From Delphinapterus leucas (taxonomy: Eukaryota; Chordata; Mammalia; Artiodactyla; Monodontidae), in assembly GCF_002288925.2 (NCBI RefSeq), contig NW_022097996.1, forward strand, positions 11,714,139-11,778,138: a stretch of DNA of 64,000 nt, written 5' to 3'. The position numbers and the translations under genes were made by a program. This document shows, piece after piece, positions 55,406 to 64,000 of the stretch. The notes beneath the pieces are model-generated. The model did no database searches and had not been told where the DNA came from. It saw nothing but the letters and a program-made list of their open reading frames with translations. How positions within the stretch are numbered: position 1 is the first letter of the stretch; each line of letters begins with the position of its first letter.

Positions 55406-56210
55406 AAAAACTGTCTTTCATTTGCATTCCCTCTGGAACCCATCATCTGAGGGCTGCTTGTGTTGGCCCCATGATTTTAGCGTTAGGTATCTTGGCGTTT
55501 TGCATGGTCTGGAGGCTCCCGCAAGGCCGGAGGTCTTTACCGGGCACGCAGCACAGGGGCCTCCGCGCCTGCGTAGTTTGCGGAGTCTCCTCCACTGTGA
55601 CCTTGGCGGTGCCCGCTCGGCTCCCTCTGCTGCAGCTCGGCTGTGAGGCTGGCTCCTCCTCCCATGGCCTCAGCTTCCTACCAGCCGGGGCTGATGATGC
55701 AGTGTCCGCAGGGACCGTCCTCTGCGTTCTCTGCCCCGCAGACACCAGCTTTCCAGAGCTGGCTGACCTTGGCCCTGCATGCACCCCCTGTGAGGGTTGC
55801 GACTCCCCATCTCCAGCTCCACTGCCTGCTTTTGAACTAGAGCCCAGAAGGCCCCGCAGTTTCCACCTCTGCATGGGTCTCTGTATGTTATCCTGTTTTG
55901 AGAGTGGATATAGCTTTCCTTTCTTTAAAAAAAAAATATATATATATCTATTTGATTTGCTTAGAACAGGTTGGAAAGAGCTCCTTATAATATCACTTAA
56001 GCCAATAAATATTGCTTATAAAGTGATTTTTAAAGGCATGTTTGCAACTCCATTCAACACTTGCAATTACCCCAGTATAACTTTTAAATCCGTGTTAACT
56101 TTCTTTGCTTGTTCCCATCATTTTGGGGATAAGCAATCAGAACTACCATTGACTGAGGGTGTTTCCAGTTGTCCAATCAGGATTTGTTCTTAACATGAGG
56201 ATAATATGAA
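55406..56210. other. GC-rich patch and the longest open frame (non-coding by my reading)
   Basis: The 295-codon plus-strand frame 55306-56193 is the longest in the window. Its first third is the L1M tail, including a tandem repeat read as KCALKINV twice. Its middle is a CpG-moderate patch (55500-55850), and its end is AT-rich (KKKIYIYL from an A/TA run). It has no recognised domain and opposing frames overlap it. An unrecognised processed pseudogene in 55430-55930 cannot be excluded, since an A-run follows at 55927. Confidence 0.35.
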
Positions 56211-56366
56211 TAGTATGAGGATGTGTGAATTTGGGGGATGGGTGATGGAACTGTTGGGTATCTTGGTTATGATGGGAGTTATATAACTCTGTGCATTTGT
56301 CAAAACTTGAAGAACTGTATACTAAAAAGTTTTACTTTATGTAAATGAAGCCTAATTTTTTTTAAG
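56211..56366 (+). mobile_element. L1M 3' terminus
   Basis: gggtatcttggttatgatgg, gcatttgtcaaaacttgaag and ctgtatactaaaaagtttta, an old L1M 3' end. Confidence 0.6.
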
Positions 56367-56730
56367 GGAGAAAAACAAGTTATCCGGTAAGTACAGCTTT
56401 CTCTGAATTACAATTTTGACCTAGTTGTGAAATACAACATCTCTTTGAGTGCCCCCCAAATAATCCACTTAGTCTCTGGAACAAGCAGGGCAGACTTCAC
56501 TGGAGATTTTGTTTGGGAAAAAGAGATTTACATTCCAAAGTCCCTCTCAGCTAGAGAATATCTGTGGCCTCTTTCCTCTTCCTCCATCCCCTAGGGATCT
56601 GACCTCTACACTCACCCCAAATTCCTCTGCCTGGATTATGAAGACCAGTTTAGTTTTCTGCCTTGTGCTCTCAAACTTACATACCAGGTGTGATTGCAAG
56701 GTTGGATGTAGTTTCACACATGCCTTGAAG
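56367..56730. other. Anonymous sequence
   Basis: Nothing recognised. Confidence 0.45.
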
Positions 56731-56821
56731 AAATCGCTTTAGGGACTTCCCTGGCGGTCCAGTGGTTAGGGCTCCGCGCTCACATGCTGCAAGGTGCGAC
56801 CTCCCCCCAAAAATCGCTTTA
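56731..56821 (+). mobile_element. 69-bp SINE head insertion with perfect TSD
   Basis: The insert 56742-56810 holds only the tRNA-like part of a CHR SINE (gggacttccctggcggtcca, gtggttagggctccgcgctc) and stops after ggtgcgacctcccccc, where a T-arm/B-box would be. No SINE body is present and there is hardly any A-tail. The 11-bp TSD aaatcgcttta is at 56731-56741 and 56811-56821. Confidence 0.85.
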
Positions 56822-56989
56822 CAAGTAATATTTATTGGTTTAATGGTGTTGAAGGTAAGCGCATCACTGAGCTCAGGAAAAGTGCCCCACCCCCCAAGGC
56901 GGGGAACGCGTTGGCCTTATGCAATAGGGGCTTGGAGGAGAGGGTCTCAGGGAGACCTTCCGAGGCAGCTTCCTCCTTTTCAGGGCCAT

Positions 56990-57230
56990 TGATCTTAATG
57001 GAGCAAAAAGAGACTAGAGCAAAACCCTGCCCACTTGTATCTCTCCTTCACCTTCCACTTCTTTTTCTACTCCATCCTTCTCTTACTATTTAAATATGCT
57101 CAAACCTGTTCAGCTTAAAAAAAAAAAAAAAAACCTCCCTCAAGTCCCTATCCCCCAGTCATCATCCCATCTCTTTCTTCTCCTCCGTGGCCACGTGTCC
57201 CCTAAAGGGCTGTCCCCATTCCTCCTGCTC
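56990..57230. repeat. Pyrimidine-rich old repeat, family unknown
   Basis: C/T-rich sequence with an embedded A18 run (57117-57134). Phrases such as ctccttcaccttccacttc and ctatcccccagtcatcatcc resemble the style of 63720-64000. I could not name the family. Confidence 0.35.
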
Positions 57231-57339
57231 TGCAAAGCTCTCTAGTCCAGCCCCCAACACCAGCCATCTTCCAGTGGGGCTGTGGAGCCAATCAATGTTT
57301 CCATGTTGATGAAACCAGCAAATGCTCTGCAGTCCCTCA

Positions 57340-58085
57340 TGTAAACTGACCTTGAAACAACATTTGGCATCGCGGCTCTATAAGTACGCTCCCCTCTCGG
57401 TTCCCACTCCTGGCTTTCCTCCTCCTCCCTGGCTCTTCCTTTTCAACCTCTTTTTTTTTTTTTTGCGGTACGCGGGCCTCTCACTGCTGTGGCCTCTCCC
57501 GTTGCGGAGCACAGGCTCCAGACACGCAGGCTCAGCGGCCATGGCTCACGGGCCCAGCCGCTCCGCGGCATGTGGGATCTTCCCGGACCGGGGCACGAAC
57601 CCGCGTCCCCTGCATCGGCAGGCAGACTCTCAACCACTGCGCCACCAGGGAAGCCCCTCAACCTCTTTTTTAGCTTCTCCTCTGTCCAAATCTTTCAGTG
57701 TTGCCATTTTCTGGGGCTCTTTCTAGACCTTCCTTCTTCTCTTTCACTCTATCCCTCTAGATCGTAGCACCTACTCCACGGCTTCATCTACCATCCTTTT
57801 GCTGTTTAAGACCAAACTCTGTGTCCGCAGCCCAGCTCTTTCCTTTGAGTTCCAGACTCATCTATCCAGTGACCTGGTGCACATGTCTGCTGGGTTATCT
57901 GACAAGCCCTCAATCCCATTCTGAACCACTAGCCTTGCTGTCCCTAAGGAAATGGAACCATCACCTGGGAGCAACCTAAGAGTAACCCTTTTCATCTTTG
58001 GGTGACATAGCCCATCATGCATTCCATCCTATTGATTTTACTTCCTGGATATTCCTCAAATCCACTTTTCCCCCATCTCCACAAC
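57340..58085 (+). mobile_element. L2 LINE ORF2 region, sense, split by a SINE
   Basis: Left of the SINE: cctggctcttccttttcaac. Right: cagtgttgccattttctggg, ctacggcttcat-like sequence, gttccagactcatctatcca and gggagcaacctaagagtaac, parallel to the L2 reverse-transcriptase region and its downstream part. Diverged. Confidence 0.55.
57443..57671 (-). mobile_element. Young CHR-type SINE (200 bp) with TSD
   Basis: Antisense full-length copy, about 57456-57657. The T-run at its start is the A-tail. The TSD tcaacctcttttt is at 57443-57455 and again from 57658. Confidence 0.95.
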
Positions 58086-58111
58086 CACACATTTTGTTTT
58101 AAGCCACTATA

Positions 58112-58255
58112 GGGACTTCCCTGGCGGTCCAGTGTTTGAGACTCTGCGCTTCCACTACACGGGGTGCAGGTTGAATCCCTGGTTGGGGAACTAGGATCCC
58201 GAATACCATGGGGGCGTGGCTGGAAAAAAAGAAAAAGAAGAAAAAGAAAGAAAAA
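58112..58255 (+). mobile_element. Short CHR-type SINE
   Basis: Head gggacttccctggcggtcca and a G/A-rich tail (gaaaaagaagaaaaagaaag). No TSD was resolved. An L1 3' tail follows at once. Confidence 0.9.
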
Positions 58256-58335
58256 TGTCTCTGCTGTACAACAGAAACTAATACAACCTTGTAAATCAAC
58301 AATACTCCAATAAAAATCTTAAAAAATAAAATAAA
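58256..58335 (+). mobile_element. L1 3' tail fragment next to the SINE
   Basis: gctgtacaacagaaactaat, acaaccttgtaaatcaacaa and tactccaataaaaatctt are the last ~80 bases of the artiodactyl L1 3' UTR, in the same orientation as the SINE and directly joined to it. Confidence 0.8.
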
Positions 58336-58964
58336 TGACCATCAGTTAAAAAGCAAACAAAAGAAAAATGTAGTGCCTGGGGGTTCAGCAGTTTCATCAG
58401 TTCAGAGGAGTGGCTCTCCAGCCCTCTCAATGATTCTGTCACTTGTAATGAGCTTTTTAATAGACGCCATGTGCATCAGACTATACCAGCGTCCACTAGT
58501 CAGAGGTGATTAATGAACACAGCAGCTATTAATCTGGCGTCCCAGAACAGTCCCTGGCACGGAGCACGCACACCATGAATATTCTCTGGTTAAAAGAATG
58601 CATGAAACAAGAGGATCATAGGTGCCTTTGTGGACTGAAGAGCCTTTATTCTTACAGAGAATGATTTTTAAAATTCACATTCACCTTACATTTAAATGGC
58701 AAAAATCGCCAAGGTTAAACCAAAGTTTGGAAAACACTGCATTTGTTGATATTGGAAATTCCTTTACGACTGTGCTCACTGCACGAATACCTGATTTTCC
58801 CACCAGAAAAAAAAAAAAAAAATCACATCCACCAAAGGATAAAAAGTTGACTCAGCAACCGGGGAGTGTGCATCACGGGAAGGACAGTTCACCTGGAGCT
58901 AAGGGTCACCAGGCTAGAGACTAAAACCCAAAGGGATTCAGCAGTTGTTCTATGAGCAAAAAGC
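58336..58964. other. Anonymous sequence with a possible L2 tail
   Basis: About 58530-58610 (acagtccctggcacggagca, ccatgaatattctctgg) resembles an L2 3' end. Otherwise nothing recognised. An A-run is at 58806-58821. Confidence 0.4.
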
Positions 58965-59110
58965 GTAGGGGAGATCTGGGTCATTTATTGAACCTAGATT
59001 TTCTCTTCTGTAAAATCACAAGAACAACACATGAGCTGTTGTGAGGATGAAAGAATGTAAGAGCTCAAGATTCCACTTCTGGCCCTTGCTAAGTGCTCCC
59101 CCAAAGTTTT
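58965..59110 (+). mobile_element. MIR SINE fragment
   Basis: Sense MIR: ttttctcttctgtaaaatca, gttgtgaggatgaaagaatg. Diverged. Confidence 0.6.
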
Positions 59111-59227
59111 CATATTTCCTTCCAACCTATCCTTCCCTTGCCCCTTACTACTCACCCCAAACAGTGATTTGTATATGAAATCACATAGCTAACACGGCGA
59201 TGTTTCAGAAGCCAGTGATACTGACAG

Positions 59228-59372
59228 TTTCTTTCTTTCTTTCTTTTGGAGTATAGCTGCTTTACAATGTTGTGTTAGTTTCTGCTATACAACGAAGTGA
59301 ATCAGCTATATGCATACATACATCCCTTCCCTCTTGGACCTCCCCCCCATCTCCCCCATCCCACCCATCTTT
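59228..59372 (-). mobile_element. L1 3' UTR tail, strongly 5'-truncated
   Basis: After a (TTTC)n run the plus strand reads ggagtatagctgctttacaa, tgttgtgttagtttctgcta and cgaagtgaatcagctatatg: the reversed L1 3' end. Only about 145 bp remain. Confidence 0.88.
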
Positions 59373-59877
59373 CTTCACACTGTTCTCAGCCTGAATTACA
59401 ACCCACCCAAAATATAGATTCTTTGGCAGGAACATTATAACATGGATAAAGGCACAGATGATATGAAAATTAACTTTCAGAAATGGTTGAAATGGGTATG
59501 GGTTTCCTTTTTCAGATTTATTCATGAAGCAGAACTTGGTGATGCCCAAATGGATGGCTTGAAGCTTAAAATCTATCTTTGCACAAGGATTGTTAGTGCT
59601 GCCAAATATAACAAAATATGCCACTCACTCTGATAATACTGCCCAGGGTTTGATCTGATTCTGTTATTTCCTAGATCTACCATTAAAACAGTTGACAAGT
59701 ATTTTCAAGAAAATTTAATTATTGCAGAAGTCTAATGTTTTGGTTAGAAGCTGTGATTTTCAGGATATAAATGGACACTTCAGAATTATTTCAGAAAAAC
59801 TAAGAAACCCCAGATGCTTGATTTAAAAAGAGCCCTGGAAAGTGATTTTGCTTTAAATTGGCATCTCAGTGTTGTAA
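59373..59877. other. Unique sequence, no gene supported
   Basis: No element was recognised. The small frame 59442-59633 and an acceptor-like tract (tttcctttttcag at about 59502-59514) caught my eye, but there is no matching donor or protein I know. Confidence 0.4.
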
Positions 59878-59995
59878 TTTATTAATGGTGGGATATGGGC
59901 GAATTATCTAAGACCTCTGAGCCCTGGTTCCTTCATCTATAAAATCACCTATTATAGGACTCTATGAAGTAACAGCAACCACAATGCTCAGCAAA
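59878..59995 (+). mobile_element. MIR SINE fragment
   Basis: Sense MIR: aattatctaagacctctgag, ccctggttccttcatctata and aaaatcacctattataggac. Confidence 0.7.
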
Positions 59996-60079
59996 AAGAA
60001 AATCCTTACCAGATGCAGTTTTCCTCAACAGGCAGTGGAGATAACTTGTTAGAAACACTGATTTTTTAAAAGTCTTGCG

Positions 60080-60418
60080 AAATTTTGCCATCTGCAGCAA
60101 CACGGATGGACTTGGAGGGCATTATGCTAAGTGAAATAAGTCAAACAGAGAGAGGCAAATACTGTACGATATCACTCATATGTGGAATCTAAATAATACA
60201 ACAAACTAGTGAATATAACAGAAAAGAAAGAGACTCACAGAGAGAGAGGACAAACTAGTGGGTACCAGTGGCAGGGGAGGGGCAATATAGGGGTAGGGGA
60301 GTAAGAGGTACAAACTATTATGTACAAAATAAGCTACAAGGATATATTGTACAACACGGGGAATATAGACAATATTTTATAATAACTATAAATGAAGTAC
60401 AACCTTTACAAAAAAAAA
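60080..60418 (+). mobile_element. 5'-truncated L1 3' end
   Basis: gcaacacggatggacttgga (ORF2 end), gtgaaataagtcaaacagag, aggtacaaactattatgtac and a terminal A9. Closely parallel to the 46.5-kb copy. The TSD is weak (aaagtctt and aaagtctc). Confidence 0.88.
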
Positions 60419-61109
60419 GTCTCAAACTTGCCACACCATTTTCTGTAGGCTGAATTTTAGTCCGAACACCTCCAATGGCCAGCCATCTCATTTCAAGCCA
60501 TCTAATGCAATCCCAAGCCATAAACAATGTTACAAGGTGAAAAGTAATCAGTCTCACGTTTAACATTATGCAAGCCAACCCTGTGGTAGCTCTAATCCCA
60601 TTTTTAAAACCAGTGATGCCACGGAGCTGCTTTTGCATGTGACAGTTCTAACACAGAACTCACAAGGCACCCTGGCTAGGATACAAGAGAAGGTTCTAGG
60701 TTTAAGCAGATGTCTAAATAATCAGTTGGACCCATGTTGCTTCAGATTTCAGGTTTCCACAAGCTCTGCTCTTTCCCTTAAGTGTTTTTTAAACATTTTC
60801 CTCTTCTCTCTCCAAAATGAAGTTTTTCAAAAATCTGCTGCCATTCTATGCAACTTCCCTAGAGTACAGTCCTTCCGAATTCTTAAGTTATCTCCAAATA
60901 CTTGCTATTCCACTTCAGGTAAATTCAATAAAACCAGCCTGAAACTAGCTGTGTGTGTGTGTTGAAAACAAAATTCGGTAATTTTCACTATGTTTAGCAT
61001 GCATGCGGCGACAAGCACCGTCAGTTCTGGGACATGGTGGAAAACAAGCCAGATACAGGGCTTAACTTAGAGGGCCTCAAGGTCTATGAGGGCGGAAGAC
61101 ATGGAAAAA
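60419..61109. other. Anonymous sequence
   Basis: No element or gene was recognised. Frames 60318-60638 (minus) and 60633-60965 (plus) lack domains. Confidence 0.45.
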
Positions 61110-61890
61110 GACGATCATATTTCAGGGTGAACTGTGCCACAATGGAGGTAAATGCCAACTGTTCTGGGAGGTTACAGGAGAGGCACTCAGTCCACTTGGG
61201 TGTGGAGTGTGTGCGACAGGCGTCAAAGAAGATTTCTCAGAGGAAATGAACGCTGAGCTGCCCTGAAAAATGAAGGGTGAGAGGGAGGGGTGGGGAAAGG
61301 GCTATCCTGGCAGAGGAAACCGTACTCACAAAGGCTAGGAGTTAGAAAAGCGTGAAGATCTGTTCAGTCTGACCTGTGTTGGGGGAGGGCGTGGAGTACA
61401 GCCACGGGAGACGTGAGGCTGAGATGGGCAGAGCCTGATGAAGAAGGGCCTGGCAGCAACCTTAGAGAACTTTAACTTTGCCCTCAAGACAACGGGGAAC
61501 CATTTAAGGGTGACACCGTGGTCTGATCGGATTTGTATTTTAGAACAATTACTCTGGCTGCCATGGAGACCAGTCAGGAAGCTCTTGCAGTGGCCCAACA
61601 AAGGGGGTTGGGGGGAGGCCTGGATTAAGGTAGGGGAAAGTGGGGAGGAGTAGGTGGGGCTATTTTGAAGGTGGAATTAACAGGCCATGGTGAATGACTG
61701 GAGAAGTGGGGAAGGAAAATAATTGGCAAGTTTCTGGTTTGGGCAACTGAAGGGATACTCGTGTAATTCCCAGACAACATAAGAAGATGGGCACACAGCA
61801 GGAAATATGGGCAAGATGAGTTAAGGACATAAGAAGTTTAAAATGCCCGTGGTAGCTGGATACATAGGCCTGAAGTCCAGTAGAGATCTG
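61110..61890 (-). mobile_element. L2 LINE, antisense
   Basis: The clearest antisense L2 here: gggctatcctggcagaggaa, cggggaaccatttaagggtg, gaacaattactctggctgcc, gaccagtcaggaagctcttg, cagtggcccaacaaaggggg and aagtttctggtttgggcaac, in the order of the L2 consensus. Confidence 0.8.
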
Positions 61891-62390
61891 CAGCTGTGGG
61901 CATCCTTCCCATGGACCTGTGGGTCAGTGAGTCCATCCACATCTTGGCCGTGCAGCAGAATCGCTTTTGGAGCTCTTTCTTAAAAAAACCTGTGGTTTCT
62001 TTCCTTATTCAATATATCCACAGTTTTTCCATATATCCACAGTTTTTCCATATTCATGCTAGTAGTGAAAGTAGAGGACAGGATATTAAGTGGAAGTCAA
62101 TATATTAAGTGGAGGTTGAGGAAGTAAAGACGTTTTTGTTTGTTGAGCATTTCAAAAAATGCTAGGAACTGCAGGGGTGTATCTTTTACTAAGTGGTAAG
62201 CAAATGATTTCTGATGTGATCTGTAACCCTTCTCCCCTCACCCCAAGTTTCCAGCCTCATTTCACTTAGGCAAACTTCAAATTTGCATTTCAAAATCTAA
62301 GAATAGGTCAGCAGCTTCACCATCCATTAGCTCTTATTCAAAACCCTTGGAAACAACTCAAAAGCTCTTTCCAGTTATAGGACTCGTCAT
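61891..62390. other. Anonymous sequence with a 19-bp perfect tandem duplication
   Basis: 62014-62032 and 62033-62051 are identical copies of atatccacagtttttccat. No gene or element was recognised. Confidence 0.5.
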
Positions 62391-62771
62391 TGTCCACTGA
62401 CTTCTTTTTTTAAAAATTTATTTAATTTACTTATTTTTGGCTGTGTTGGATCTTTGTTGCTCCGCGCGGCTTTCTCTAGTTGCGGCGAGCGGGGGCTACT
62501 CTTCGTTGCAGTGCTCCGGCTTCTCATTGCGGTGGCTTCTCTTGTTGCAGAGCACAGGCTCTAGGCACGCGGGCTTCAGTAGTTGTAGCTCACGGACTCA
62601 GTAGCTGTGGCTCACAGGCTCTAGAGCACAGGCTCAGTAGTTGTGGCACATGGGCTTAGTTGCTCCACGGCATGTGGGATCTTCCCGGACCAGGGCTCGA
62701 ACCCTTGTCCCCTGCGTTGGCAGGCAGGTTCCTAACCACTGCGCCACCAGGGAAGCCCTGTCCATTGACTT
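62391..62771 (-). mobile_element. Long CHR-type SINE with TSD
   Basis: Antisense copy 62404-62758 with repeats built on gtagttgtggcacatgggct. The 13-bp TSD tgtccactgactt (62391-62403) and tgtccattgactt (62759-62771) has one mismatch. Confidence 0.94.
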
Positions 62772-64000
62772 ACGACTGAGCGTTTTCTGTCTTAGCCGGA
62801 GAAATGAGGCCTTTGTCAGAAACTATTTTTCCCTTGATTTGAATTTATAAACTGGCTCATTTCATGACCTTTATATTTGTGTTTCTAAGTGAGAAATAAT
62901 AATAAATGAAGTAGATGACATGGTAATCTTTACAAATTTTTCTCCCCACTCCAAAGACTTCATTAAATTTTATAATTAATCTAGAAAAGTGATTATGACT
63001 TTGAACTTCATACCCCTCGTAGAGCAGAGGTACAATAAATCATCCCAGGGCTAATACATTTAAGTTTAAATGTCAGGAATGGGGCTTACTGATTAAAGAT
63101 TTAAATCATTTGGGATTTGGAATCCTCACTCATCTGCACCCAGAATTTATAGCTTTTCCTCTGCATTCTGGTTTGTTATCTTGTCCATTTACCAAGAGGC
63201 ATAAAGGAGACGCTCAGAAAAACACGCTTTCTTGTTCCACTAACAAATATAAAGTAACACTTATAAGATGTTCATAATGCCTATTCATCATTCAGCCATT
63301 CTCAATCCTGCTTTTTAGACTGAACTGTAATTTACTGACAGCAATTATAGGATTAAAAACTCCCAAGAGATCATTTAGTTTAATCCAAGACAGCTGAAAT
63401 CTCAAAAGCACTGACTAGGCTGAAAGGTGGCAGAGCCCGGTCTGGGCTTCGAGCCTGCTCAACATCAAGGTACACTGTGGAAAGATGCCAAGAGCAATTA
63501 AAAGGCTCCAAGAGTCTCAGCTTTAGTTCCGGCTCCTTTTAGATCAGGAGATATTGATGGAAAACAGTTCCATTCTCCTTCAGCCTCCACCACCATCCTC
63601 ATCTTCTAAGACCTAGTGTTCATGGAGAGAACGGAGCCCGTCAGATGTGGATTCCCTCAATTTACTGCTCCTTCACCTCTTCACAGATCTCCACCTCTTC
63701 TCACCTACCTCTTTATTTCCTATTCTAAGTATTTGGGTGTTGTGAATTTTGAGTGATTCCAAAAGTCCCTCTCCCCCTTTCCAAGGTAAATCTCCCCTCT
63801 GAGTCCTTAACATATCCTGCCTACTCCCTCCAGGACTTTGTTATTTATCAGCTCCCCCACGCCTTCAATATTTCCCTTTGCACTTCCTCCTTAGCCTACA
63901 AACTCATTCCTCCTCTCTCTATATCCCAACCTAAGCAAACAATCCTACCATCCGGTCTCCTCTGGGAAATCTTCCCCTTCACTTTCTTCATCTCCAAATT
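62772..64000. other. Anonymous AT-rich sequence, pyrimidine-rich at the right edge
   Basis: 62772-63700 shows no recognisable element apart from a faint MIR-like stretch near 63420-63460. 63720-64000 is strongly C/T-rich and similar in style to 56990-57230, possibly the same unnamed old repeat. Confidence 0.4.

Noticed and set aside
59442..59633. Possible exon after a pyrimidine tract and AG
   Set aside because: The acceptor-like tract falls inside the frame itself, no donor is convincing, and the peptide is not recognised.
1..64000. An undescribed multi-gene system
   Set aside because: No adjacent intact frames, operon-like spacing, conserved domains or RNA-guided array exist. The content is typical mammalian intergenic or intronic DNA.

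Overview
The window is nuclear DNA from a mammal, almost certainly a cetacean and most likely a toothed whale. The main evidence is a tRNA-derived SINE of the cetartiodactyl CHR type. Its youngest form here is about 200 bp, begins with the tRNA-like head GGGCTTCCCTGGTGGCGCAG, has a CpG-rich body and ends in an A-run. Several near-identical copies with clean target-site duplications (TSDs) are present. Older, longer (about 340-360 bp) and shorter (about 100-175 bp) CHR forms are also present, together with 5'-truncated lineage-specific L1 copies.

I find no protein-coding gene, tRNA, rRNA or CRISPR array that I can defend. The longest open frames are remnants of L1 ORF2, antisense reads of SINEs, or chance openings in GC-rich DNA. 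The window therefore reads as intergenic or long-intron sequence, and nearly everything recognisable is transposable-element debris. One 100-base run of N marks an assembly gap (6748-6847).

Layout: 0-5 kb holds old L1M and LTR fragments and one young L1 tail. From 5 to 14 kb there are MLT1-like LTRs, an ERVL-like LTR hit by two SINEs, a 0.9 kb L1 and a MIR split by SINE and L1 insertions. From 14 to 26 kb there are MIR, L2 and L1M fragments in otherwise anonymous DNA, plus a SINE/L1M/SINE composite at 21.6 kb. From 26 to 30 kb L1M copies are hit by SINEs, and a 72-bp piece of one L1M is duplicated at 29.9 kb. From 30 to 35 kb there is a class I ERV-like LTR followed by the window's only CpG island (about 33.25-34.2 kb), the best candidate promoter. 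From 35 to 39 kb L1 is nested in L1M. From 39 to 46 kb the DNA is mostly anonymous. From 46 to 49 kb one L2 element is interrupted three times. From 49 to 64 kb there are L1, SINE, MIR and L2 fragments, including a 69-bp SINE head with its own TSD at 56.7 kb.

There are no gene products here to place in a pathway. The biology visible is the order of insertions (L2 and MIR, then L1M and LTRs, then CHR SINEs and young L1), a few unusual insertion structures, one CpG island with a G-quadruplex tract, and three near-palindromic RFX X-box-like sites. I did not find a new gene system.
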